Assembly: GCA_016714225.1 (NCBI GenBank) | Contig: JADJNS010000004.1 | Coordinates: 62,001 to 126,000 of the forward strand | Length of the DNA: 64,000 nucleotides | Direction of reading: 5' to 3' | From: Archangiaceae bacterium | GTDB taxonomy: Bacteria > Myxococcota > Myxococcia > Myxococcales > Myxococcaceae | Part shown: positions 1 through 8,280 of the stretch, piece after piece | Layout: the number at the start of each line of letters is the position of its first letter | Numbering within the stretch: the stretch's first letter is position 1 | Program-made: the position numbers and the translations under genes | Notes under the pieces: model-generated | The model's database searches: none | Told to the model about the DNA's origin: nothing | The model's input: the letters and a program-made list of their open reading frames with translations, nothing else

Positions 1-291
1 TTCCCCACCTTCCACTCCAGCCAGGCCGGCAAGTCGGGCTCGAACTTCGTCGGCTATCGAAACCCCGACGTCGATCGCCTGCTCGAGCAGATTCGCGAAG
101 AGTTCGACGACGGCCGCCGCGCCGCGCTCGAGCGCCAGGTGCACCGCGCGCTCTACGAAGATCAGGTCTACCTGTTCCTCACCAACCGCCCCACGCTCGA
201 CGCGGTGAAGGTCGGCGTGCAGGGGCTCAAGCCCTCGCTCGCCTGGTACGACCTGCGCCGGGCGTGGCGCGCCGCCCCGCCCAGGCCGTGA
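1..291 (+). CDS. ABC transporter substrate-binding protein, family 5, C-terminal end (partial)
   Basis: This reading frame is open from the first base and stops at 289-291, giving the last 96 residues of a protein that begins outside the window. The text (GYRNPDVDRLLEQIR near the start, then a segment like ALYEDQVYLFL) matches the C-terminal lobe of extracytoplasmic peptide- or nickel-binding proteins of the SBP_bac_5 family, which deliver ligand to DppBC-type permeases. The stop overlaps the ATG of the permease gene by one base, so this is the first visible gene of a transporter operon. The ligand cannot be told from this fragment. Family assignment is an inference from sequence feel plus the operon context. 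Confidence 0.8.
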   Translation, partial: FPTFHSSQAGKSGSNFVGYRNPDVDRLLEQIREEFDDGRRAALERQVHRALYEDQVYLFLTNRPTLDAVKVGVQGLKPSLAWYDLRRAWRAAPPRP

Positions 292-1259
292 TGCGGCGGT
301 ACGTCTTCAAGCGCCTGCTGCAGATGCTGCCGACGTTTCTCGGCATCACGGTGATCACCTTCGCCATCGCGCACCTCGCTCCGGGAGACCCGCTGCAGCT
401 CGACCCCGAGTCTTCTCGCGCGCTCTCGGTGCAGGTCGCGCCGCCTGCAGAGCCGCTGCCCACGCAGTACCTGCGCTGGCTCGAGCGGGTGCTCACCTTC
501 GACTTCGGCCGCTCGCTCGCCGATCAGCGCCCCGTCACCCAGAAGCTCACCGAGGCCCTGCCCAAGACCCTGCTGCTCGCCCTGCTCGCGCTGGTGGTGG
601 CCTACGGCCTGGCCATACCGCTCGGGGTGTACCAGGCGGCGCGCCCCCGCTCCCTGGTGTCACGCGCGCTCTCCACGCTGCTGTTCGTCGCCTACTCGGT
701 GCCGGTGTTCTGGGTGGCGGTGATGGTGCTGCTCTTTCTCACCGGCGGGCGGGGGCCGGCGCTGTTCCCCTTCGAGGGTCTGCACTCGCCACAGAGCGCG
801 AGCTACGGGCCGCTGGGGTACCTCGCCGACACCGCCTGGCACCTGGTGCTGCCGGTGGCCTGCCTCTCGTACGCCACGCTGGCGGTGGTGAGCCGGCAGG
901 TGCGCGCCTCGATGACCCACGCGCTGGCGCAAGACTACGTGCAGGCGGCGCGCGCGCGCGGCATCGGCCGGCGCTCGATTCTCTTTCGCCACGCGCTGCG
1001 CAACTCGCTGTTGCCGGTGGTGACCATGCTGTCGTTCTCGCTGCCGTCGCTCATCGGCGGCAGCATCGTGGTCGAGCGCGCGTTCGGCATACCCGGCATG
1101 GGCTCGCTGGCCTTCGAGGCGATCGGCCAGCGCGACTACCCGGTGGTGATGGCGGTCTCGACCCTCACCGCGGTGGTGACCCTGCTCGCGGTGCTGGGCG
1201 CCGACCTGCTCTACGCGGTGGTCGACCCGCGCATTCGCGTCGAGGGCCCCTCGCGGTGA
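291..1259 (+). CDS. ABC transporter permease, DppB/OppB type
   Basis: Inner-membrane permease of a peptide-type ABC importer, 322 residues, a normal length for DppB. I chose the ATG at 291 because it overlaps the preceding TGA by one base and opens with MRRYVFKRLLQMLPTFLG, the typical DppB N-terminus; an upstream in-frame ATG at 264 would lie inside the binding-protein gene. About six hydrophobic helices are visible. The cytoplasmic EAA loop that contacts the ATPase is seen as DYVQAARARGIGRRSILFRH, around residues 215-235. The next permease begins inside the stop region (GTGA overlap), so the genes are probably translationally coupled. Confidence 0.93.
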   Translation: MRRYVFKRLLQMLPTFLGITVITFAIAHLAPGDPLQLDPESSRALSVQVAPPAEPLPTQYLRWLERVLTFDFGRSLADQRPVTQKLTEALPKTLLLALLALVVAYGLAIPLGVYQAARPRSLVSRALSTLLFVAYSVPVFWVAVMVLLFLTGGRGPALFPFEGLHSPQSASYGPLGYLADTAWHLVLPVACLSYATLAVVSRQVRASMTHALAQDYVQAARARGIGRRSILFRHALRNSLLPVVTMLSFSLPSLIGGSIVVERAFGIPGMGSLAFEAIGQRDYPVVMAVSTLTAVVTLLAVLGADLLYAVVDPRIRVEGPSR

Positions 1260-2257
1260 CGCCCGCCGAAGAGCTGGTGCTGCCGTGGCGCCCCGCGGCG
1301 AAGAAGGGCAGGGGCCGCCTGGGGCTGGCCTGCCTCGGCGGCCTGGTCGTCACCGCGCTCGGCGCCGACCTGCTGGCCAGCGACCTGCCGCTGGCGGTGC
1401 GGGTCGACGCGCACACGTATCTCTTGCCGGCGCTCACCCGCCCCCCTCAGCTGCGCCTGTCGAACCAGGGCACCCTGGCCCAGACTGCCGAGTGGCAGCT
1501 GGGCACCCCGATACCCTTCGGGCCCAACCAGACCTTCGCCACCGCCACCGGCCGCACCGACGCGGCCCCCTGGGCGCCCGACCGTGAGCACCTGCTCGGC
1601 ACCGACGAGCTCGGGCGCGACGTGCTCGCCCGGCTGATTCACGGCTCGCGCGCGTCTTTGAGCATCGGGTTCGGGGCGGTGCTGATCTCGCTGCTGGTGG
1701 GGCTCTTGCTGGGCGTGCTGGCCGGCTGGTACCGGGGGCTGGTCGACGCGTGCCTCTCGCGGCTCACCGAGATGGCCTTCACCTTTCCCACCTTCTTCTT
1801 CTTCATCGCGCTGGCCGGGGTGCTCCGCTTCACCAGCGCGCTGCCGCTGGTGATCGGCATGGGGCTCTTGCGCTGGCCCGACATCGCCCGGCTGGCCCGC
1901 GCCGAGACGCTCAAGCTGCGAGAGCTCGACTTCGTGCTCGCCGCGCGGGTGCTGGGCGCTTCCGACGCGCGCATTCTCTGGCGCCACGTGGTGCCCAACG
2001 CCCTGCCGCCGGTGCTGGTGGCCGCCACCTTCGGGGTGGCGGGGGCGATTCTGATGGAGTGCGCGCTCGCCTTCCTCGGCATCGGTGTACCTGCGCCCAC
2101 CGCCAGCTGGGGCGAGCTGCTGTTCCAGGCCCAGCGCTACCTGGTGCACCCCGGGGCGTGGTGGCTGGCGGTGTTTCCCGGCCTCGCGGTGGCCGGCACG
2201 GTGCTCACCATGAATCTGGTCGGAGAGGCGCTTCAAGACCTACAATCTCGAAGCTGA
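1256..2257 (+). CDS. ABC transporter permease, DppC/OppC type
   Basis: Second permease subunit, 333 residues with a GTG start overlapping the previous stop by four bases. The N-terminal helix and a long periplasmic insertion of roughly 75 residues precede the family signature HLLGTDELGRDVLARLIHGS (about residues 112-131), which is characteristic of DppC proteins. The EAA loop is seen as DFVLAARVLGASDARILWRH. It should pair with the upstream permease to form the translocation pore, energised by the two ATPases further downstream. Its TGA overlaps the ATG of an unrelated MshEN-domain gene rather than an ATPase gene, which is unusual for this operon type. Confidence 0.93.
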   Translation: MTPAEELVLPWRPAAKKGRGRLGLACLGGLVVTALGADLLASDLPLAVRVDAHTYLLPALTRPPQLRLSNQGTLAQTAEWQLGTPIPFGPNQTFATATGRTDAAPWAPDREHLLGTDELGRDVLARLIHGSRASLSIGFGAVLISLLVGLLLGVLAGWYRGLVDACLSRLTEMAFTFPTFFFFIALAGVLRFTSALPLVIGMGLLRWPDIARLARAETLKLRELDFVLAARVLGASDARILWRHVVPNALPPVLVAATFGVAGAILMECALAFLGIGVPAPTASWGELLFQAQRYLVHPGAWWLAVFPGLAVAGTVLTMNLVGEALQDLQSRS

Positions 2258-3024
2258 TGCCCCCCATCAAACTCGGTGACCTGCTGTTGAAGGCCCGTGC
2301 CATCACCGAGCTTCAGCTCAGGGCCGCGCTCTCGGAGCAGCAGAAGTGGGGCGGCCGCCTGGGCGAGATCCTGGTTCGCATGAACATCTTGACCGAGGAG
2401 ATGCTGGTCAAGGCGCTCTCGAAGCAGCTCGCCGTGCCGGCGGTGAACCTCGACTCGGTGCAGGGCGTTCCCGCGCACGTGCGCGCCAAGCTGCCGGCCC
2501 AGATGGCCAAAGACTTCGCCACCGTGCCGGTGCAGCTGCGCGACGACGGCAAGACCCTGGTGGTGGCGATGGCCGAGCCGCAGAACATCGAGCACGTCGA
2601 CACCATTCGCTCGGTGGCGCGCTGCCGGGTGGTGGTGCAGGTCGCCGGCCGCACGGCCATCGCGCGCGCCTTCGGCCGCTTCTACGAGGGCGAGATCGAC
2701 GCCTCGGACCTCGAGGGCAGCTTCAAGGTGGTCGATGCCTCGGGCAACACGGTGATTCGCAACAGCGAAGAGATCTCTCGCCGACCCTCGCCGCCGCCGA
2801 TGGCCAGCCCGATACCGCGCGGCACCCAGAACTACGGCCGCAGCTCGCTCACCGACGTGCCCGCTCCGCAGCCGTCGGCGTCTTCGCAGAGCCCCACCGA
2901 CATGCTCAACGCCATCGAAGGGGCGCAGCGGCGCGAGGTCGCCGCCCTCAAGGCGATGGTCGAGATGCTCATCGAGAAGGGCGTCTTCACTCGAGAGGAA
3001 TACCTCGCGCGGCTGAAGCGATGA
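2257..3024 (+). CDS. MshEN (GspE N-terminal)-domain protein, short paralogue
   Basis: 255-residue soluble protein starting at an ATG that overlaps the permease stop by one base. Residues 3-140 look like the MshEN/GspE-N fold: KLGDLLLKARAITELQLRAA followed by a second motif RLGEILVRMNILTEEMLVKA and a C-terminal alpha/beta half with DDGKTLVVAMAEP. In established families this domain precedes type II secretion or MshA pilus ATPases, and some members bind cyclic di-GMP. No ATPase domain follows here. Residues about 160-215 are a low-complexity Ser/Pro linker, and the end (LIEKGVFTREEYLARLKR) is a helix resembling the end of the next protein. A TACAAT at 2241-2246, 10 bases before the ATG, could be a promoter -10 box. 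Function unknown. Confidence 0.85.
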   Translation: MPPIKLGDLLLKARAITELQLRAALSEQQKWGGRLGEILVRMNILTEEMLVKALSKQLAVPAVNLDSVQGVPAHVRAKLPAQMAKDFATVPVQLRDDGKTLVVAMAEPQNIEHVDTIRSVARCRVVVQVAGRTAIARAFGRFYEGEIDASDLEGSFKVVDASGNTVIRNSEEISRRPSPPPMASPIPRGTQNYGRSSLTDVPAPQPSASSQSPTDMLNAIEGAQRREVAALKAMVEMLIEKGVFTREEYLARLKR

Positions 3025-5525
3025 AGAAGAAGCTCGGTGAGATTCTGGTCGAGCAGGGTGCGGTGCGACGCGAAGACGTCGACGCCGCGCTCGAACGGCA
3101 GAGCGGTGGCGACCCGGCCCGCATCGGCGACCTGCTCCTGAGCGAAGGCAAGCTGACCCCGCTGCAGCTGGCGCAGGCCCTGTGCGCCCAGAGCGGCCTG
3201 CCCTTCGTGCAGCTCGATCAGGTCTCGCCCATGGTGGCCGCGCTGGTGCCCATCGCCCTGCAGCGCGAGCACTGCCTGGTGCCCTTCAAGGAAGACGGCC
3301 CCAAGCGCGCCATTCACGTGGCGGTGGCCGACCCCACCACCTACGACGTGCTCTCCGAGCTCGAGTTCCAGGTCGGGCGATCGTTGAAGATCTCCATCGC
3401 CGCGCGCGACGAGATCGAGGCGGTGCACGCCGCGCTGCAAGGAGACCTCATCGAGGGCGCCATCATCGACGACGAGCAGCCCACCGCGCCGGTCGCCCAG
3501 GCGCCCCAGGCGCTCGGCCGGCTGGCGCTGAAGCGGGTGGCGGTCTCGTCCGACGGGGTGATGGTCGACGCCCCCTCGCCGTCGCCGGTGGTCGCCAGCG
3601 CCATCGCGCCCTCGACGCCGTCGCGCTTTCCACGGCCCACCGCTCCGCCCTCGAGCGCTGCCCAGCTCGACGTCGAGCTGCCAGGCCCCGCTGCCGAGCC
3701 TCCGCCCGTCTCGGCGCGACCCACCGCGCCGACGTCGCAGCCGCTGCCGCCTCGCGCGGCGCGCCCCGCCAGAGCCGGCAGCGCCCCGCCGCCGGTGCTC
3801 AAGCCGGTCGACCTGCCCGCGCCCGCGCCCACCTCGCCGCAGCGCCCCAAGAGCAAGACCCACCCCGCGCTCAAGCGGCCCGAGCTGCCCGCGTCGCCCA
3901 GCGTCAGCAGCGACGACTGGTCGATTCGACCGGTGGGCGCCGCGATACCCAAGGGCGGCGCGCGCCCGCCCGAGCCGCTGGCCCCCCCGGTGTTGGACCC
4001 GTTCGCCTCGCTCCCCACCGAGCAGGTGGGGGGGCCGCGCGAGTACGTGCCCGCTCCGGCGCTGCCGCCGCTCAGCGCCCTCGACGCCGACCTCGAGGTG
4101 AGCGACGCGCTGCGCGCTGCCGAGGCGGCGGTGCGCGGGCCGGCGCTGGCCACCCGCGTCGAGCCGGCTCCGCCCGTCTCCAGCCTCGCCATCGCGCCCA
4201 CGCCGCTCGCGCTGTCTCCACCGAGAAGGAAGGCGCGGGCCACCGCCTACGAGGCGCCGGCCGGGGTGGCGCCGCCGCTGGCGTCTCCCCGCCCCGACGC
4301 CGAGCTCTCGGGAGTGCAGGTCAAGCCCGAGCCGTCGCCGGTGCCGTCGGGCCGGCAGAAGCCGGTCGCCACCCAGCTCGAGTTCAACCCTCCCCAGCCC
4401 CCCGGCGCGGCGCCTTCGCGTTCTCCGGTGGGTACCGTGCCGGCCTTCGGTCGGTTCTCGAACCCGGTGGTCACCCGCACCGGCGATCAGCCCACCGACC
4501 CCGAGGCCAACGCGGCCCTCAACACCGCGCCCATCGACGGCAAGCTGCTCGCCGCGCTGCTGCCGGTCATCGCGGGGGGCGAGGGCGAGGTCACCAACCC
4601 CCGCGGCCAACCGCTGCCCACCCAGCTCGAGCACCCGCCGTTCTCGGCCCCCGACTCGACCGACGTCAAGGCGCCGCTCACCGCCGAGCCCGAAGGTGAG
4701 CCCTTCACCCCGGTCGAGCACACCCACCCGCGGGCGATGCTGCCGCGAGATCTCGAGACGCCGCGCTCGCAGATCGACGTCACCCGGCCGCGGGCGCCGC
4801 TCCCCAGCGAGCTGGCCCGCGCCTTCGCCGAGCCCGAGCCGAAGCCCCCGCGGGGCCAGGCCCTGCCCACGCAGCACGAGCACCCGCCGTTCTCGCCAGG
4901 CCCGCTCGGCGCGTTCGACGGGCTGCAGACCGAAGAGGCGGCGCTCAGAGACTTCGCCGCCGAGCCCGCCGGGCTGCAGCGCACCGAGTCGCTCGAGTTC
5001 ATACCTCCGGCCGAGACCGCCCCGCGCCCGCGCCACGGCGAGACCCGCGTCGAGCGCCCGCGCTTGAGCCGGCTGCACGGCACGCCCGGGGGCGAGCCGG
5101 TCACCGAGGCGGTCGACCACCTGCCGCTCGAAGAGCTGCTCGCCGACAAAGACCTGGCCTCGGGCGCGGTGGTGGCGCCCGCGAGCCTGAGCCCTCCGGC
5201 CAGCGACAGCCTGCCCGCCGCGCCAGTGGTGCCCGGGCCCGAGCCGGTGCTCACCGCGGCCCCGCTCGAAGCCGCTGCCGACGCTGCGGGCACGGCCGAG
5301 GCTGCGAGCGCCGAGCCGCCGGTCGATCTCGCGGTGTCCGGGCCCCCCGAGGTCGCGCTCCCCGAGTGGATGCGTGAGGCCGCCGCCGAGGCCGCCCTCG
5401 ACCCGCTCGTCGCCGCGGTCAGCGACGCCGGAGCCACCGTGGCGCTGGTGCGGCTGCTGCGCCTGCTGGTGCGCCGGGGCCTCATCTCGGAAGCCGAGCT
5501 GCTCGAGGAGCTGAAGAGGCAGTGA
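3021..5525 (+). CDS. MshEN (GspE N-terminal)-domain protein with very long Pro/Ala-rich linker
   Basis: 834 residues, ATG overlapping the previous stop by four bases. Residues 1-145 form an MshEN-like domain (KKKLGEILVEQGAVRREDVD, then RIGDLLLSEGKLTPLQLAQA). Residues about 160-790 are low-complexity and rich in Pro, Ala and Glu, probably disordered, and contain degenerate repeats such as RGQPLPTQLEHPPFS and RGQALPTQHEHPPFS. The C-terminal 30 residues (LLRLLVRRGLISEAELLEEL) resemble the C-terminus of the upstream paralogue, so both proteins share domain ends and differ mainly in linker length. The stop overlaps the GTG of an ABC ATPase. It may act as a tether or scaffold; that is inference. 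No membrane segment is evident. Confidence 0.82.
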   Translation: MKKKLGEILVEQGAVRREDVDAALERQSGGDPARIGDLLLSEGKLTPLQLAQALCAQSGLPFVQLDQVSPMVAALVPIALQREHCLVPFKEDGPKRAIHVAVADPTTYDVLSELEFQVGRSLKISIAARDEIEAVHAALQGDLIEGAIIDDEQPTAPVAQAPQALGRLALKRVAVSSDGVMVDAPSPSPVVASAIAPSTPSRFPRPTAPPSSAAQLDVELPGPAAEPPPVSARPTAPTSQPLPPRAARPARAGSAPPPVLKPVDLPAPAPTSPQRPKSKTHPALKRPELPASPSVSSDDWSIRPVGAAIPKGGARPPEPLAPPVLDPFASLPTEQVGGPREYVPAPALPPLSALDADLEVSDALRAAEAAVRGPALATRVEPAPPVSSLAIAPTPLALSPPRRKARATAYEAPAGVAPPLASPRPDAELSGVQVKPEPSPVPSGRQKPVATQLEFNPPQPPGAAPSRSPVGTVPAFGRFSNPVVTRTGDQPTDPEANAALNTAPIDGKLLAALLPVIAGGEGEVTNPRGQPLPTQLEHPPFSAPDSTDVKAPLTAEPEGEPFTPVEHTHPRAMLPRDLETPRSQIDVTRPRAPLPSELARAFAEPEPKPPRGQALPTQHEHPPFSPGPLGAFDGLQTEEAALRDFAAEPAGLQRTESLEFIPPAETAPRPRHGETRVERPRLSRLHGTPGGEPVTEAVDHLPLEELLADKDLASGAVVAPASLSPPASDSLPAAPVVPGPEPVLTAAPLEAAADAAGTAEAASAEPPVDLAVSGPPEVALPEWMREAAAEAALDPLVAAVSDAGATVALVRLLRLLVRRGLISEAELLEELKRQ

Positions 5526-6472
5526 GCGCGTTGCTCGAGGTCGAGCGGCTGTGCGCCGAGTTGCCCGGCGGCGCCCGGGTGGTCGACGAGGTCAGCTTCA
5601 GCGTCTTCGCCGGGCGCTCGCTGGGGCTGGTGGGCGAGTCGGGCTGCGGCAAGACCAGCGCCGCGTTGGCGGTGATGCGGCTGCTCCCCGACGGCGCAGT
5701 GACCCGAGGCAGCGTCAAGCTCTCGGGCGAGTCGCTGCTCGAGGCGCCCGAAGCGCGAATCGACGAGCTGCGCGGCAGCCAGCTCTCGATGATCTTCCAG
5801 GAGCCAGCCACCGCGCTCAACCCGGTGCTCACCGTGGGCAGCCAGATCGCCGAGGGGCTGACCGTGCACCAGCGGCTCAAGCCCAGGGCGGCCGCGGCGC
5901 GCGCGGTCGAGCTGCTGTCGAGCGTGGGCATCGCCGACGCAGAGGTGAAGGCGAGGGCGTACCCGCATCAGCTCTCGGGCGGCATGCGGCAGCGCGCGCT
6001 GATCGCCGCGGCGCTGGCCTGCGCGCCCCGGCTGCTGATCGCCGACGAGCCCACCACCGCGCTCGACGTGACGGTGCAGGCCCAGATCTTGAGCCTGCTC
6101 ACGGGCTTGAAGCGCGAGCGGGGCCTGGGGCTGCTGCTCATCACCCACGACCTGGGGGTGGTGTCGGCCGCCTGCGACGACGTGGCGGTGATGTACGCCG
6201 GGCGCATCGTCGAGCAGGGGCCGGTGGCCGAGGTCTTCAGCAGCCCGCGCCACCCGTACACCGCGGCGCTGCTCAAGGCCCGGCCCTCGCTGCAGAGCCG
6301 GGGGCACCCGCTCGAGGCGCTGCTCGGCCAGGTGCCGCCCCTGGGCAGCCGGCTCGAAGGCTGCCGGTTTCGCCCCCGCTGCAGCCGCGCGCTCGAGGTG
6401 TGCGCGGTGAAGGTGCCGCACGTCGGCGAGGGCGCGCGCCGGTACGAGTGCCACCACCCGGTGGGTACGTGA
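5522..6472 (+). CDS. ABC transporter ATP-binding protein, DppD/OppD type
   Basis: 316-residue cytoplasmic ATPase subunit, GTG start overlapping the previous stop. Walker A is GESGCGKTS (about residues 37-46), the ABC signature is LSGGMRQR, Walker B is LLIADEPTTALD and the switch histidine lies in LITHDLGVV. The C-terminal oligo_HPY region is present, with a four-cysteine arrangement (CRFRPRCSRALEVC and a final C) near residues 281-313, as is usual for peptide-transporter ATPases. It should pair with the next ATPase and the two permeases upstream. Its separation from the permeases by the MshEN pair is the odd feature. Confidence 0.95.
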   Translation: MSALLEVERLCAELPGGARVVDEVSFSVFAGRSLGLVGESGCGKTSAALAVMRLLPDGAVTRGSVKLSGESLLEAPEARIDELRGSQLSMIFQEPATALNPVLTVGSQIAEGLTVHQRLKPRAAAARAVELLSSVGIADAEVKARAYPHQLSGGMRQRALIAAALACAPRLLIADEPTTALDVTVQAQILSLLTGLKRERGLGLLLITHDLGVVSAACDDVAVMYAGRIVEQGPVAEVFSSPRHPYTAALLKARPSLQSRGHPLEALLGQVPPLGSRLEGCRFRPRCSRALEVCAVKVPHVGEGARRYECHHPVGT

Positions 6473-7176
6473 GCGCGCCGCTGCTCAGCGTGAGCGGGCT
6501 GCACGTGCACTACGGCGCGATTCACGCGGTGCGCGGGGTGAGCTTCGAGCTGGGCAGGTCAGAGACGCTCGGCCTGGTGGGTGAGTCGGGCTGCGGGAAG
6601 ACGTCGCTCGCCCGCGCGCTGGTGAAGCTCACCCGGCCGAGCTCGGGCACGGTGCGCTTCGACGGCCCGCCGCGCAAGCTGCAGCTGGTGTTTCAAGACC
6701 CGCACGCCGCGCTCGACCCGCGCATGACGGTGCGGGCCGCGCTCGCCGAGCCGCTCGACATCGCCGGCCTGCCGCACGCGCGCATGCCCGAGCTGCTCGA
6801 GGCGGTGGGGCTGGGCCCCGAGCTGCTGCCGCGGCTGCCGCGCGAGCTCTCGGCCGGCCAGCGGCAGCGCATCAACATCGCCCGCGCGCTCTCGGTCGAG
6901 CCGACCCTGCTGGTGCTCGACGAGCCTGTCAGCGCGCTCGACGTGAGCGTGCAGGCGCAGGTGCTGAACCTGCTCTCCGAGCTGCAGCAGCGCCGCGGGC
7001 TCACCTACCTGCTCATCAGCCACGACCTCGCGGTGGTCTCGCACCTCGCCACCCGCATCGCGGTGATGCGCGAGGGCGAGCTGGTCGAGCTGGGCCCCGC
7101 CGAGCAGGTGATCGTCACCCCTCAGCACCCGTACACGCGCGCGCTGCTCGAGGCCGCCGCGCGGCTGGCCCTCTGA
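6469..7176 (+). CDS. ABC transporter ATP-binding protein, DppF/OppF type, short form
   Basis: 235-residue second ATPase, GTG start overlapping the upstream stop by four bases. Walker A is GESGCGKTS, the signature is LSAGQRQR and Walker B is LLVLDEPVSALD; LISHDLAVV carries the switch histidine. It ends soon after the sequence QHPYTRALLEAA, so the oligo_HPY cysteine region seen in its partner is missing; DppF proteins are commonly about 320 residues. The domain is otherwise complete, so it is probably functional as the second half of the heterodimer. The next gene starts one base after the stop. Confidence 0.93.
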   Translation: MSAPLLSVSGLHVHYGAIHAVRGVSFELGRSETLGLVGESGCGKTSLARALVKLTRPSSGTVRFDGPPRKLQLVFQDPHAALDPRMTVRAALAEPLDIAGLPHARMPELLEAVGLGPELLPRLPRELSAGQRQRINIARALSVEPTLLVLDEPVSALDVSVQAQVLNLLSELQQRRGLTYLLISHDLAVVSHLATRIAVMREGELVELGPAEQVIVTPQHPYTRALLEAAARLAL

Positions 7177-7177
7177 C

Positions 7178-7585
7178 ATGTTCTGGCTCAGCCACCATCA
7201 CCCCGACGAGCTGAACCGCTGCTACCGCTTCGGCGCTCTGCACGTCTGCGCGCGCTGCCTGGGCACCTACCCGGTGCTGTTCGCGGTGTTCTTGCTGCAG
7301 TTCGCGCTGCGCGCCCCGCTGACGCTCGCGCACGAGGTGCCGGTGGTGCTCGCGCTCACCGCGCCCGCGCTCGCCGACTGGGCCTGGGGTCGCTTTCGCC
7401 CCGAGGGCGGGTCGAACGGCTGGCGCACGCTCACCGGCATCGCGCTGGGAGTAGCCCTGGGCCGCACGCTGTTCGTGCACGTTCAGAGGCCGCTGCCGCC
7501 GGCGCTGCTCGCCCAGCTGGGGCTGGTGACAGCCGTCGCCGGCCCTGTCATTCTCGCGACTTACCGCCGCCGGCGCGGCGGGTAG
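7178..7585 (+). CDS. DUF2085-like small membrane protein
   Basis: 135 residues starting at the ATG just after the ATPase stop, so likely the last gene of the transporter transcript. Near the N-terminus it has SHHHPDELNRCYRF and then HVCARCLGTYP, a pattern resembling DUF2085 proteins, where a cysteine pair and an RCxG motif precede membrane helices. Three or four hydrophobic segments follow and the C-terminus is Arg-rich (YRRRRGG). No function is known for the family. The assignment rests on the short Cys motif and topology, so moderate confidence. Confidence 0.65.
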   Translation: MFWLSHHHPDELNRCYRFGALHVCARCLGTYPVLFAVFLLQFALRAPLTLAHEVPVVLALTAPALADWAWGRFRPEGGSNGWRTLTGIALGVALGRTLFVHVQRPLPPALLAQLGLVTAVAGPVILATYRRRRGG

Positions 7586-7594
7586 ATCCTCACA

Positions 7595-7627
7595 GTCCCT
7601 CGCGCGTTCAAAGCTTCGAACAGGGAC
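7595..7627. other. inverted repeat upstream of ECF sigma factor gene
   Basis: GTCCCT at 7595-7600 pairs with AGGGAC at 7622-7627, with an inner GTTC/GAAC pair, giving an interrupted hairpin. It lies between the stop of the membrane protein (7585) and the TTG start of the sigma factor (7648). It could be a weak terminator for the upstream operon or part of the sigma operon leader; there is no clear T tract. Confidence 0.35.
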
Positions 7628-7647
7628 AAAGAAGTGGAGTCGAGAGG

Positions 7648-8271
7648 TTGCAACCGGAGACTTCGGACGAACAGCTCATGCTGGCGTTCAAGTCGGGCGA
7701 CGCCCGGGCATTTCGTGTGCTCGTGCAGCGCCACCGGGGGCCGGTGTTCAACTTCATCTTGCGCTTCACGGGTCACGCGGCGAGGGCCGAAGACCTGCTG
7801 CAAGAGACGTGGCTGAAGGTGGTGCGGAGCAGTGCCGAGTACGAGCCGAAAGCGAAGTTCACGACGTGGGTCTATACGATCGCCAGAAATCTCTGCGTCG
7901 ACAGCGCGCGCAAAGAGACCTATCGCCAGACCGACTCGCTCGACGCCCCGGTGCGCGGAGACGAAGAGGGGCGCAGCATGGGTGAGTCGGTCTCGGACGA
8001 CAGCGCTCAAGGCCCCGAGCGCGCGGCGCACAACACCCGGCTGCGGCCCATGCTGGGCAAGGCGCTCGCGTCGCTGCCGGAAGAACAGCGAGAGGTGTTC
8101 CTCTTGCGCGAGTACCACGGCATCTCCTTCAAGGAGATCGCCGAAGTGACTGGAGTGAACGAGAACACGGTGAAGAGCCGAATGCGGTACGCCCTCGAAG
8201 GGCTGAGAAAGCGGCTCACCGAGCTGGGCGTCGACGCAGAGCTGGTTACAGACGGAAGGACAGTGGCGTAG
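7648..8271 (+). CDS. RNA polymerase ECF sigma factor (sigma-70 family)
   Basis: 207 residues with a TTG start preceded by GAGAGG. Region 2 is clear (LVQRHRGPVFNFILRFTG, then AEDLLQETWLKVVR and FTTWVYTIARNLCVDSAR), and region 4 carries LPEEQREVFLLREYHGISFK and the HTH GVNENTVKSRMRYALEGLRK. Sigma region 3 is absent, which marks an ECF-type factor that redirects RNA polymerase in response to an envelope or stress signal. The gene nine bases downstream encodes a zinc-finger membrane protein, the usual anti-sigma arrangement. The linker between regions 2 and 4 is somewhat long and acidic. Confidence 0.93.
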   Translation: MQPETSDEQLMLAFKSGDARAFRVLVQRHRGPVFNFILRFTGHAARAEDLLQETWLKVVRSSAEYEPKAKFTTWVYTIARNLCVDSARKETYRQTDSLDAPVRGDEEGRSMGESVSDDSAQGPERAAHNTRLRPMLGKALASLPEEQREVFLLREYHGISFKEIAEVTGVNENTVKSRMRYALEGLRKRLTELGVDAELVTDGRTVA

Positions 8272-8280
8272 CAGACCGAC

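Noticed and set aside
2832..5120. Long open frame of 762 codons on the minus strand
   Set aside because: Antisense shadow of the MshEN linker gene; Arg/Gly/Leu-rich translation typical of a GC-rich opposite strand, with no domain.
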